Positions 16,260 through 22,763 of a stretch of 24,820 bases of DNA are shown here, piece by piece. The first letter of the stretch is position 1. Every line of letters begins with the position of its first letter. A model generated the notes under the pieces. That model did not search any database. It was given only the letters and a program-made list of their open reading frames with translations, and had not been told where the DNA came from. Source of the DNA: Bacillota bacterium (lineage in GTDB: Bacteria > Bacillota > Clostridia > Acetivibrionales > DSM-1351); NCBI GenBank assembly GCA_023416275.1, contig JAEZIB010000196.1, forward strand, positions 1 through 24,820, given 5' to 3'. The translations under genes were made by a program, and so were the position numbers.

Positions 16260-17501
16260 ATGTCTATATTGCGTAAGATTGCAAATAAGCTGACAAAGCA
16301 TCCTCAAATAAAACGGTGGTTAAAAAATGCATATCAGTATATAGGTAATATTCTAAGTGATAGAAGATCGTTTCCCTCAGATATTAAGCAAATAAGCGGA
16401 AATATGAGTGAGCACTTGTTTGGATACTATGATAAAAGCCCGTGGGATTCCAGCGGCAGCAGAATGTTATATCTACGTGTAACTGGTGCTCAAAAGTATG
16501 CAGCTTCAACACAATTTGCATATATTATCTTGAAAAATTTTTCTACAAATGAAGAAAAGGTATTAGCGAAAACAAAAACTTGGAATACCCAGCAGGGATG
16601 TATGCTGCAATGGCTTGGACCTGATTATAGCACTAGAATTATTTACAATGACTTTAGAAATGGAAAGTACTGCTCAATTATTTTAACCATCAGTTCCGGT
16701 GAAGAAGAAATACTTCCTTTGCCCATTTACTCAGTTTCTCCAGAAGGTACCTTTGCTTTGACACTTGATTTTTCCAGAATAAATACATTCAAGCCAGGAT
16801 ATGGTTATCTAAATATACGTGACTCCACTGCTGATAGGAGGTGTCCTGATACTACTTGTATCTGGAGACTTGATTTACTCACTAAAGAAATAAAGCCTTT
16901 TTTCACGTACCGTGACTTGTTTAGGCTTAATACAAGAATAGATATGATGCATGCATTTCATAAGGTTAATCATATTATGATAAATCCATCTGCTGATAGA
17001 TTTATGTTTTTACACCGATGGATTTTAAACGGTGTGAAGTATGATAGGTTGGTTACGGCTGATGCAAATGGGAAAAATTTATATGTGTTATTAGATGATA
17101 ATATGGTGTCCCATTGTAATTGGAAGAATGACAATACAATTATAGCTTGGGCAAATACCCATGAAGATGGATTTCATTATTATTTACTGACTGATAAATC
17201 ACAAGAAAAGCATATCTTTGGAGATAAGGTGCTAAATGTTGATGGCCATCCATCGTATTCTCCAAACGGAAAATTTATGATAACCGATACTTATCCAAGC
17301 TTTAACAGGAAGCAAAATTTAGTTTTATGCGATTTGGAAACTGAGAAGATTACCAAAATAGCGCAGGTGTATGCAAGCATTGGTTACAAAAATGAAAATA
17401 GATGTGATTTGCATCCAAGGTGGAAAAGAGATTCTACTGAGATTTGCTTTGATGGAGCGATAGGAAAATACCGTCAAGTCTACACATTAAAAATAAAATA
17501 A
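16260..17501 (+). CDS. Predicted beta-propeller protein of unknown function in the EPS operon
   Basis: 413 residues with no family I can name. Repeated blades end in short TolB/WD40-like signatures: YSVSPEGTFALTLD (about 155-170), INPSADRFMFLHRW (near 240), VDGHPSYSPNGKFMITDTYP (about 324-343) and LHPRWKRDSTEICFDG (near the C-terminus). The overall pattern recalls the oligogalacturonate-lyase-like propellers. The central HAFHKVNH stretch and the HRW and HP motifs give several conserved-looking histidines, but no catalytic site is claimed. There is no signal peptide; the N-terminus is basic and amphipathic, so it is cytoplasmic or membrane-associated. The ATG follows AAGGGG, 11 bp after the phosphoglycosyl transferase gene. 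Its place between glycan enzymes suggests sugar binding or modification. Confidence 0.72.
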   Translation: MSILRKIANKLTKHPQIKRWLKNAYQYIGNILSDRRSFPSDIKQISGNMSEHLFGYYDKSPWDSSGSRMLYLRVTGAQKYAASTQFAYIILKNFSTNEEKVLAKTKTWNTQQGCMLQWLGPDYSTRIIYNDFRNGKYCSIILTISSGEEEILPLPIYSVSPEGTFALTLDFSRINTFKPGYGYLNIRDSTADRRCPDTTCIWRLDLLTKEIKPFFTYRDLFRLNTRIDMMHAFHKVNHIMINPSADRFMFLHRWILNGVKYDRLVTADANGKNLYVLLDDNMVSHCNWKNDNTIIAWANTHEDGFHYYLLTDKSQEKHIFGDKVLNVDGHPSYSPNGKFMITDTYPSFNRKQNLVLCDLETEKITKIAQVYASIGYKNENRCDLHPRWKRDSTEICFDGAIGKYRQVYTLKIK

Positions 17502-17564
17502 TGTTCTTTAGTTGTGTTTTTGCAGTGTGGTGAGAGCTATATAAAGTGGGCGTGGGAGGTTTAT

Positions 17565-18617
17565 ATGAAAGAGTATCCCTTTGTCACAGCAATGATTGTA
17601 GTGAGAAATGAAGAAGGGTATATCGCTGAATGTTTCCGCTCACTGCTGGAGCAGAGCTATCCCACAGACAGATATGAGGTTTTGATAGTTGATGGATTAT
17701 CAGAGGATAATACATTGGCTTTTGCAAAGAAAACGGAAGAAAACTATCGTAATAGAAAAAATGCTAGCGGAGAAATAAATTCTAAAGTTCAAGTTAGATA
17801 TATCCTAAACCCCAATAAGTTGTTAGCCTCTGGATGGAATCTTGGAATTAAAGCTGCTCAGGGAGACTATGTTGTCAGACTTGATGCACATGCTTTTGCA
17901 GATAAAGATTTTATTGAAAGAAGCGTAGAAACCATGATAAAGGTTGGCGATGCTGTTTGTGTTGGAGGAACAATGGAAACAGTAGCGTTAACTGCAAAGG
18001 GGCAGTTGATTGCAAAGGTCTTATCCTCACCCTTTGGAGTAGGCAACTCTAAGTTCAGATATTCTCAAAAACCTCAATATGTAGACACAGTAGCTTTTGG
18101 GTTATACAAAAAAGAACTGTTTTCAAAAGTTGGATATTTTGATGAAAGCTTATCTAGAAACCAAGATAATGATATGCATAGAAGGATAAGAGAAGTGGGA
18201 GGCAAATTTTATCTCAATCCTCAGATAAAATCAATATATCATCCAAGAGAAACGGCCAAAAGCATGCTGAAGCAAGGCTTTAGTAATGGTAAATGGAACA
18301 TCATTACTTTTAGGAAAGATCCCAAATCATTATCTTGCAGGCATTTGATACCATTAGTTTTTGTTTTGGGGCTACTGGGAGGTTTGTTGCTATCCTTAAT
18401 GCATCCGGTTTTTTTAATGTTGTTTATATCAGTTATACTCATATATTTCCTTCTTAGTATTGCCTTTGCAGCCCAAAAGACCTGCAAAGTAAAAAATGTA
18501 TTATTTATGTCAGTTTTGTTTTTCCTACTACATTTGGCTTATGGCATAGGCTCGCTAACAAGTATTTTGCTGATATTAAAGGAGAAAGTAAAATGGGCTT
18601 ATATGAAAAGATATTAA
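17565..18617 (+). CDS. Family 2 glycosyltransferase with C-terminal membrane helices (ExoA-like)
   Basis: Adds a sugar to the lipid-linked repeat unit on the cytoplasmic face. 350 residues from the ATG at 17565, preceded by GGGAGG. The 17 codons upstream of it in frame are not GT-like. The GT-A fold begins FVTAMIVVRNEEGYI, with VLIVDGLSEDNT at 39-50. The DxD equivalent is D107-A-H109 (VVRLDAHAFADKDFIE). The catalytic-base region is SRNQDNDMHRRIRE (197-210). Two hydrophobic stretches near 262-302 and 311-336 anchor the C-terminus, as in succinoglycan-type ExoA enzymes. It overlaps the next gene by 25 bp, so they are co-transcribed. Donor and acceptor are unknown. Confidence 0.9.
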   Translation: MKEYPFVTAMIVVRNEEGYIAECFRSLLEQSYPTDRYEVLIVDGLSEDNTLAFAKKTEENYRNRKNASGEINSKVQVRYILNPNKLLASGWNLGIKAAQGDYVVRLDAHAFADKDFIERSVETMIKVGDAVCVGGTMETVALTAKGQLIAKVLSSPFGVGNSKFRYSQKPQYVDTVAFGLYKKELFSKVGYFDESLSRNQDNDMHRRIREVGGKFYLNPQIKSIYHPRETAKSMLKQGFSNGKWNIITFRKDPKSLSCRHLIPLVFVLGLLGGLLLSLMHPVFLMLFISVILIYFLLSIAFAAQKTCKVKNVLFMSVLFFLLHLAYGIGSLTSILLILKEKVKWAYMKRY

Positions 18618-19912
18618 ACCATGAAGAAAAAATATCGCTGATAGGACTTGGATATGTTGGTATGCCAATAGCAGTTGCTTTTGCAAACAAAGTCAACGTC
18701 ATCGGTTTTGATGTAAACAAAGAAAAAATAGCGCTATACCAACAAGGCATAGACCCAACAAAAGAGGTAGGAGATGGAATAATAAAAAATACAACAGTTG
18801 AGTTTACTTCAGAGGAATTGAAACTAAGAGAGGCAAAATTTCACATTGTTGCAGTACCAACTCCTGTTAATACAGATCACACTCCAGATCTTAGGTATGT
18901 GGAAGCAGCTAGCTATACTGTGGGAAGAAATCTGACTGAAGGCTCAATTGTAGTGTATGAATCTACGGTTTACCCTGGTGTTACGGAAGAAATTTGTGTA
19001 CCTATTCTGGAAAAAGAGTCAGCAATGAAATGTGGAGTGGATTTTAAAGTAGGATACTCGCCTGAAAGAATTAATCCTGGGGATAAAGAGCATAGGCTTG
19101 AAACCATTGAAAAGGTTGTATCAGGAATGGATGAAGACTCACTGGACACCATTGCTAAAGTATACGCTTTGGTAGTGTCTGCCGGAGTTTATAAAGCTGA
19201 ATCTATTAAAGTTGCCGAAGCAGCAAAAGTAATAGAAAACTCACAGCGGGATATTAATATTGCGTTTATGAATGAGCTTTCAATAATTTTTAATAAAATG
19301 AATATTGATACAAGTGCAGTTTTGAAGGCGGCTGGAACAAAGTGGAACTTTCTCAAGTTCTCACCTGGACTTGTTGGCGGACATTGCATAGGTGTTGACC
19401 CCTATTATCTGACCTATAAAGCAGAGAAATTGGGATATCATTCTCAAATAATCCTTTCCGGAAGAAGAATTAATGATGATATGGGAAAATATGTTGTTGA
19501 TAATTTAGTCAAGGAGTTAATTAAGGCAGATGTTTCTGTAAAAGCTGCAAAGGTAGCTATACTGGGATTTACCTTTAAAGAAAACTGTCCCGATACTCGT
19601 AATACCAGAGTTATTGATATAGTAAATGCACTTAAGGAGTATAGCATTACACCTGTAATTGCTGACCCTACAGCCGATATCGTGGAAGCAAAGCATGAAT
19701 ATGGTATAGAATTTGAAAAGACAGATAATATCAAGGATATGGATGCTGTAATAATAGCAGTTAGTCATACTGAATTTTTACAGCTTAAAAAAGAAGATAT
19801 TGACAAAATGTTTAAGCAGGTTTCAAACAGTAACAAAGTGCTGATTGATATCAAAGCTATATTAAATAAAGCTGAATTCCAGCAAGCTGGTTACAGATAT
19901 TGGAGACTTTAG
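18593..19912 (+). CDS. UDP-N-acetylhexosamine 6-dehydrogenase (TviB/WbpA-like)
   Basis: Oxidises a UDP-HexNAc twice at C6 to the uronic acid, using NAD. 439 residues. NAD-binding LIGLGYVGMPIAVAF is at 16-30, ESTVYPGVTEE at 123-133, and the central-domain AEAAKVIENSQRDINIAF at 208-225. The catalytic cysteine is C265 in GLVGGHCIGVDPYYL. The C-terminal UDP-binding domain contains GFTFKENCPDTRNTRV. The ESTVYPG and FKENCPD wording matches the TviB/WbpA branch better than UDP-glucose dehydrogenase. The ATG has AAAGGAG at 8 nt and lies inside the end of the glycosyltransferase gene. It is paired with the following 4-epimerase, as TviB is with TviC, implying UDP-GalNAcA. Confidence 0.93.
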   Translation: MGLYEKILNHEEKISLIGLGYVGMPIAVAFANKVNVIGFDVNKEKIALYQQGIDPTKEVGDGIIKNTTVEFTSEELKLREAKFHIVAVPTPVNTDHTPDLRYVEAASYTVGRNLTEGSIVVYESTVYPGVTEEICVPILEKESAMKCGVDFKVGYSPERINPGDKEHRLETIEKVVSGMDEDSLDTIAKVYALVVSAGVYKAESIKVAEAAKVIENSQRDINIAFMNELSIIFNKMNIDTSAVLKAAGTKWNFLKFSPGLVGGHCIGVDPYYLTYKAEKLGYHSQIILSGRRINDDMGKYVVDNLVKELIKADVSVKAAKVAILGFTFKENCPDTRNTRVIDIVNALKEYSITPVIADPTADIVEAKHEYGIEFEKTDNIKDMDAVIIAVSHTEFLQLKKEDIDKMFKQVSNSNKVLIDIKAILNKAEFQQAGYRYWRL

Positions 19913-19930
19913 TGAAGGAGCTGCACAGCT

Positions 19931-20908
19931 ATGGGCTATAGTAAAATTAGATTTCGTAAGGACGCCATTTTTCTAGTCACAGGAGGAGCTGGCTTCATAG
20001 GCTCCAATCTTTGTGAGGCTCTTCTCAACAGAGGATATAGAGTACGATGTTTGGATAATCTATCAACCGGAAAACAGGATAATGTAGAGCTGTTTAGTAA
20101 AAATCATAATTTTAACTTTGTAAATGGAGATATAAGGGATTTAGATATATGTATGAAAGCCTGTAAGAATGTCGATTATGTTCTTCATCAGGCAGCATGG
20201 GGTAGTGTTCCCAGAAGTATTGAAATGCCGCTATTATATGAGGAAATTAATATTAAAGGCACTCTTAATATGCTGGAGGCTGCAAGAAAAAATAGAGTAA
20301 GGAAGTTTGTTTATGCTTCCAGTTCATCAGTATATGGAGATGAGCCAAGTTTGCCAAAGCAAGAGGGAAAGGAAGGGAAATTGCTTTCTCCCTATGCTGT
20401 TACAAAACATGTAGATGAAGAATATGCTAAATTATATTCGGAATTATATGGGTTAGATACTTATGGCTTGAGATATTTTAATGTTTTTGGTAAAAGACAG
20501 GATCCAGATGGAGCTTATGCAGCTGTAATTCCAAGGTTTATTAAACAGCTTTTAAATGATGAACGGCCAGAGATAAATGGGGATGGTACGCAAAGCCGAG
20601 ACTTTACTTACATAGAAAATGTAATTGAGGCAAATTTAAAAGCCTGCAAGGCCCCAAAGGAAGCGTCAGGTGAAGTTTTTAACATAGCATATGGAGGAAG
20701 GGAATATTTGCTTGATATATATAATGAACTTAATAAAGCTTTAGGTAAAGAAATTAAACCCATCTTTACCACAGAGCGTAAAGGTGACATTAAGCATAGC
20801 AATGCTGATATAAGCAAAGCAAAAAGGATTTTGGGATATAATCCTAATTATGATTTTGCAAAAGGAATTAAACTTGCTATTGATTGGTATAGAAATAATG
20901 TTAATTGA
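19931..20908 (+). CDS. UDP-HexNAc (or HexNAcA) 4-epimerase, TviC/WbpP-like
   Basis: Extended SDR epimerase that interconverts gluco and galacto forms at C4 of a UDP-N-acetylhexosamine or its uronate. 325 residues. It has NAD motif GGAGFIG at 18-24, LDNLSTGKQDN at 41-51 and QAAWGSVPRSIE at 87-98. The catalytic serine region is ASSSSVYGD, and Y155/K159 lie in the YAVTK motif. RYFNVFGKRQDP and the C-terminal NADISKAKRILGY are typical of the WbpP/TviC group. The ATG follows AAGGAG. It is the last gene of the plus-strand operon. Its stop codon overlaps the GATAA target duplication of the MITE-like element that starts 4 bp later. Confidence 0.92.
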   Translation: MGYSKIRFRKDAIFLVTGGAGFIGSNLCEALLNRGYRVRCLDNLSTGKQDNVELFSKNHNFNFVNGDIRDLDICMKACKNVDYVLHQAAWGSVPRSIEMPLLYEEINIKGTLNMLEAARKNRVRKFVYASSSSVYGDEPSLPKQEGKEGKLLSPYAVTKHVDEEYAKLYSELYGLDTYGLRYFNVFGKRQDPDGAYAAVIPRFIKQLLNDERPEINGDGTQSRDFTYIENVIEANLKACKAPKEASGEVFNIAYGGREYLLDIYNELNKALGKEIKPIFTTERKGDIKHSNADISKAKRILGYNPNYDFAKGIKLAIDWYRNNVN

Positions 20909-21209
20909 TAAACTCAAACTTCGTATATAAAAAGTCTATTGGTGCGGTAGAATTATCAATGGTTTGTTGCCGAAATAATTGCTAGAATCAGTAATGATTC
21001 ACCGAAGTGTTTTTGCCGTCGCACACATTCACCATCCATGGTTCATAGTGTGCTAAAACCGACATCGTGTCGGTTTTTCAGCAAAAAAACTTCGCCTCAT
21101 CGACTAATTCATGCAATTATTTCTAACCCAACTTTCCATTGATAATGCTACCACGCCTGATATTACTAGACTTTAAACATTATATTCAACTGCGAAGTTT
21201 GAGTGATAA
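20907..21209 (+). mobile_element. MITE-like element, copy B, with terminal inverted repeats and target duplication
   Basis: The element proper is 20912-21204 (293 bp). Its ends are a perfect 12-bp inverted repeat, ACTCAAACTTCG (20912-20923) and CGAAGTTTGAGT (21193-21204). Directly outside lies GATAA on both sides (20907-20911 and 21205-21209), a 5-bp target duplication. It encodes no protein. Inside are a long subterminal stem (20941-20961 with 21137-21157; 18 of 21 pairs), a central hairpin GAATCA/TGATTC (20985-21000), and the hairpin AAAACCGACA-TCG-TGTCGGTTTT (21055-21077). Conserved family blocks are ATCAATGGTTTGTTGCC, CACATTCACC and GCAATTATTTCTAACCCAAC. No transposase is visible, so it is non-autonomous. 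It is intact and therefore relatively young. Confidence 0.82.
21055..21078 (+). terminator. Terminator-like hairpin carried by element B
   Basis: A perfect 10-bp stem AAAACCGACA/TGTCGGTTTT with a 3-nt loop and a U-tract at its 3' side. An identical hairpin occurs in copy A (4373-4395). TGCT and AGCA flank it and can extend the stem. It is the first good hairpin after the EPS operon stop codon, so it may serve as its terminator. Because A pairs with the U-tract, termination strength is uncertain. Confidence 0.5.
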
Positions 21210-21244
21210 ATTTTTCGGCATAAATTCATAAGCTTCACCTGTAT

Positions 21245-21280
21245 TTCGGCAATTATTTCTAACCAAGCTTTGCTATTAAT
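21245..21280 (+). repeat. Remnant of the intergenic element, copy G
   Basis: GCAATTATTTCTAACCAAGC then TTTGCTATTAAT matches the same block in copy B (21113-21143) with few changes. It lies 40 bp beyond the right end of copy B, so an older copy was already here or B inserted next to it. The rest of 21210-21357 holds no gene. A small palindrome, AACATTA with TAATGTT (near 21319-21334), follows the end of the acetyltransferase gene. Confidence 0.6.
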
Positions 21281-21357
21281 TTATTTGTATTTCTATATTA
21301 TTTAAAATTATCCAAATTAACATTATTTAATGTTTGCTGTCATTTAGCAACCCCTAA

Positions 21358-21939
21358 TTAATTTGTGCCTAGATTTTTTGAAAAATAAGTAGTCTCAGCA
21401 TTATGGTGAGTTTTTGCAAATCCATTTTTTATATAAAATTTTATGGCTGGAATATTATTTGTATGTACACTTAGTCCATACTCTTCAGCTTGGATATGTT
21501 TTTCAAATTCCATTACCAACTCTGATGCCAGTCCTGAGCCTTTAGCATCCTCTGCCACAGCAATAGACAATAGTCTGAACTGTGGTATATTATTGTCTGC
21601 TATGTTGGAAGAGTGTAGCTCCTTTATTAATTTAAGACGTTTTAAAGCCATAATATAAACTATAGGAGTCAATAAGGTTTCAACAATATACCTCAGCTTG
21701 TTGCTGGACAGGAAGGTAAGTTTGGCAGCATTTAGATTTGAACTTAATCCTCCCATAATAAAGCCATTTAGTTTCCCATCACACTCACTTACAAGAAATA
21801 TACAGGCTTCTAAAAAGGGTTCATAGTATTTTTGAATTAATTTCTCAGAATATCTTCCTAAAAAGTGGTCTTTAAATTGCTCCTTATGAAGATTTGCAAT
21901 CTGAGCAATATCTGAAGATAGGGCTTTTCTGATACTCAT
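21358..21939 (-). CDS. GNAT-family N-acetyltransferase
   Basis: Acetyl-CoA-dependent acetyltransferase of 193 residues. I chose ATG 21939 because AGAGGTG lies 6 nt before it; the in-frame GTG three codons earlier overlaps that site. It begins MSIRKALSSDIAQIANLHKEQF, the usual GNAT first strand and helix. The acetyl-CoA loop is in LLSIAVAEDAKGSGLASELV (motif A, KGSGLA). VHTNNIPAIKFYIKNGF is the classic motif B. An internal insertion with a hydrophobic, basic stretch (LLTPIVYIMALKRLKLIKEL) is longer than in minimal GNATs. Its place at the edge of the glycan cluster makes acetylation of the 4-amino sugar a reasonable hypothesis, since no hexapeptide PglD enzyme is present. The acceptor is unproven. 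Confidence 0.88.
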   Translation of the reverse strand: MSIRKALSSDIAQIANLHKEQFKDHFLGRYSEKLIQKYYEPFLEACIFLVSECDGKLNGFIMGGLSSNLNAAKLTFLSSNKLRYIVETLLTPIVYIMALKRLKLIKELHSSNIADNNIPQFRLLSIAVAEDAKGSGLASELVMEFEKHIQAEEYGLSVHTNNIPAIKFYIKNGFAKTHHNAETTYFSKNLGTN

Positions 21940-22006
21940 AGTGAACACCTCTAATTAAATTTGATGGTATATTATACTATTGCATAAGCTGATAAATTAC
22001 TATATT

Positions 22007-22130
22007 ACTCATACTCTGCACTTAGAGAGTCTATTTGGCGTTCAAAATTATCAATGATCTGTTGCTAAAATAGTTGAAAGAAACTGGAAATTGTTCGTTT
22101 TCAGCGTTTTTATAAGTTTACACATTCACC
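22007..22130 (+). repeat. Left half of the intergenic element, copy E
   Basis: Begins ACTCATACTCTGCA (22007), then AGAGTCTATT, GGCGTTCAAAATTATCAATG (22037-22056), CTGTTGCTAAAATAG, a hairpin CTGGAAA (22084-22090) with TTTTCAG (22098-22104), and CACATTCACCATC (near 22121-22133). The order and spacing match copies B and D. The stop codon of the VanZ-like gene lies about ten bases further on. Confidence 0.68.
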
Positions 22131-22141
22131 ATCTAGAGATT

Positions 22142-22633
22142 TTAAAGAGCTGTTTTTTTGTGGTTTTTTATAATATAAATTAATACCACCAATGCAATAG
22201 CAGCTAAAGCACCAATAGCATCCATGCATAAATCAATCAACTGAAAGGTTCTTCCCGGTACGAATAATTGATGTAGCTCATCCGTAAAACTATATATAAC
22301 ACAAAAGGTAAAGGTAACAATACTAGATAACACGTATTCTCTGAACAGCCCTATTGCCGTAATCTGAGCAAAAAGCCCCAGCAAAAAAAATACTGCCGAA
22401 TGCATAAACTCCCGTGCTATAGAGTTTACTCTATCCACAAAATCTGCTTTTTGTTGTTCTGTCAAATTATCTCCGCTAAGCTTCACTGATGTATCTATTA
22501 ATTTGTTTATAAGCATTTTACTATTGCTATTTGATTCTGTAGCTGGCTGTGCAGAAAGCATAAAAATTGCTATCATACAAATAATTGTTGCTACAAACGA
22601 GATAATGATGTATTTGTTTGTTTTCAAGTTCAT
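22142..22633 (-). CDS. VanZ-like family membrane protein
   Basis: Small integral membrane protein of 163 residues of the VanZ family, named for a teicoplanin-resistance accessory protein. The biochemical function of most members is unknown. An N-terminal helix ends in FMLSAQPATESNSNS, typical of the family. HSAVFFLLGLF follows, then the hallmark FTDELHQLFVPGRTFQLIDLCMDAIGALAA, with acidic and histidine residues between helices. The C-terminus is basic (KNHKKTAL). About four membrane helices are expected. The ATG follows TAGGAAAA. The gene lies between the left (22007-22130) and right (22729-22753) halves of a palindromic element. VanZ-like genes are common near cell-surface polysaccharide genes, but a resistance role is not implied. 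Confidence 0.9.
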   Translation of the reverse strand: MNLKTNKYIIISFVATIICMIAIFMLSAQPATESNSNSKMLINKLIDTSVKLSGDNLTEQQKADFVDRVNSIAREFMHSAVFFLLGLFAQITAIGLFREYVLSSIVTFTFCVIYSFTDELHQLFVPGRTFQLIDLCMDAIGALAAIALVVLIYIIKNHKKTAL

Positions 22634-22728
22634 ATTTAATTTTCCTATTCTTTAGCATTCCAAAATTAACACTTATTGATTATAACTCATAATTAATTAG
22701 AACAAAAATATTTTATTACTTTACTTAG

Positions 22729-22753
22729 CTTTCCATTGATAAGTATGACCACC
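22729..22753 (+). repeat. Right-half fragment of the intergenic element, copy E
   Basis: CTTTCCATTGATAA (22729-22742) is identical to copy B, and ACCACC (22748-22753) corresponds to its ACCACG. The arm 22734-22753 can pair with 22037-22056 at 16 of 20 positions, across the VanZ-like gene. The distal right end and terminal repeat are absent. The next gene's stop codon is ten bases away. Confidence 0.55.
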
Positions 22754-22763
22754 AACAATTTTA

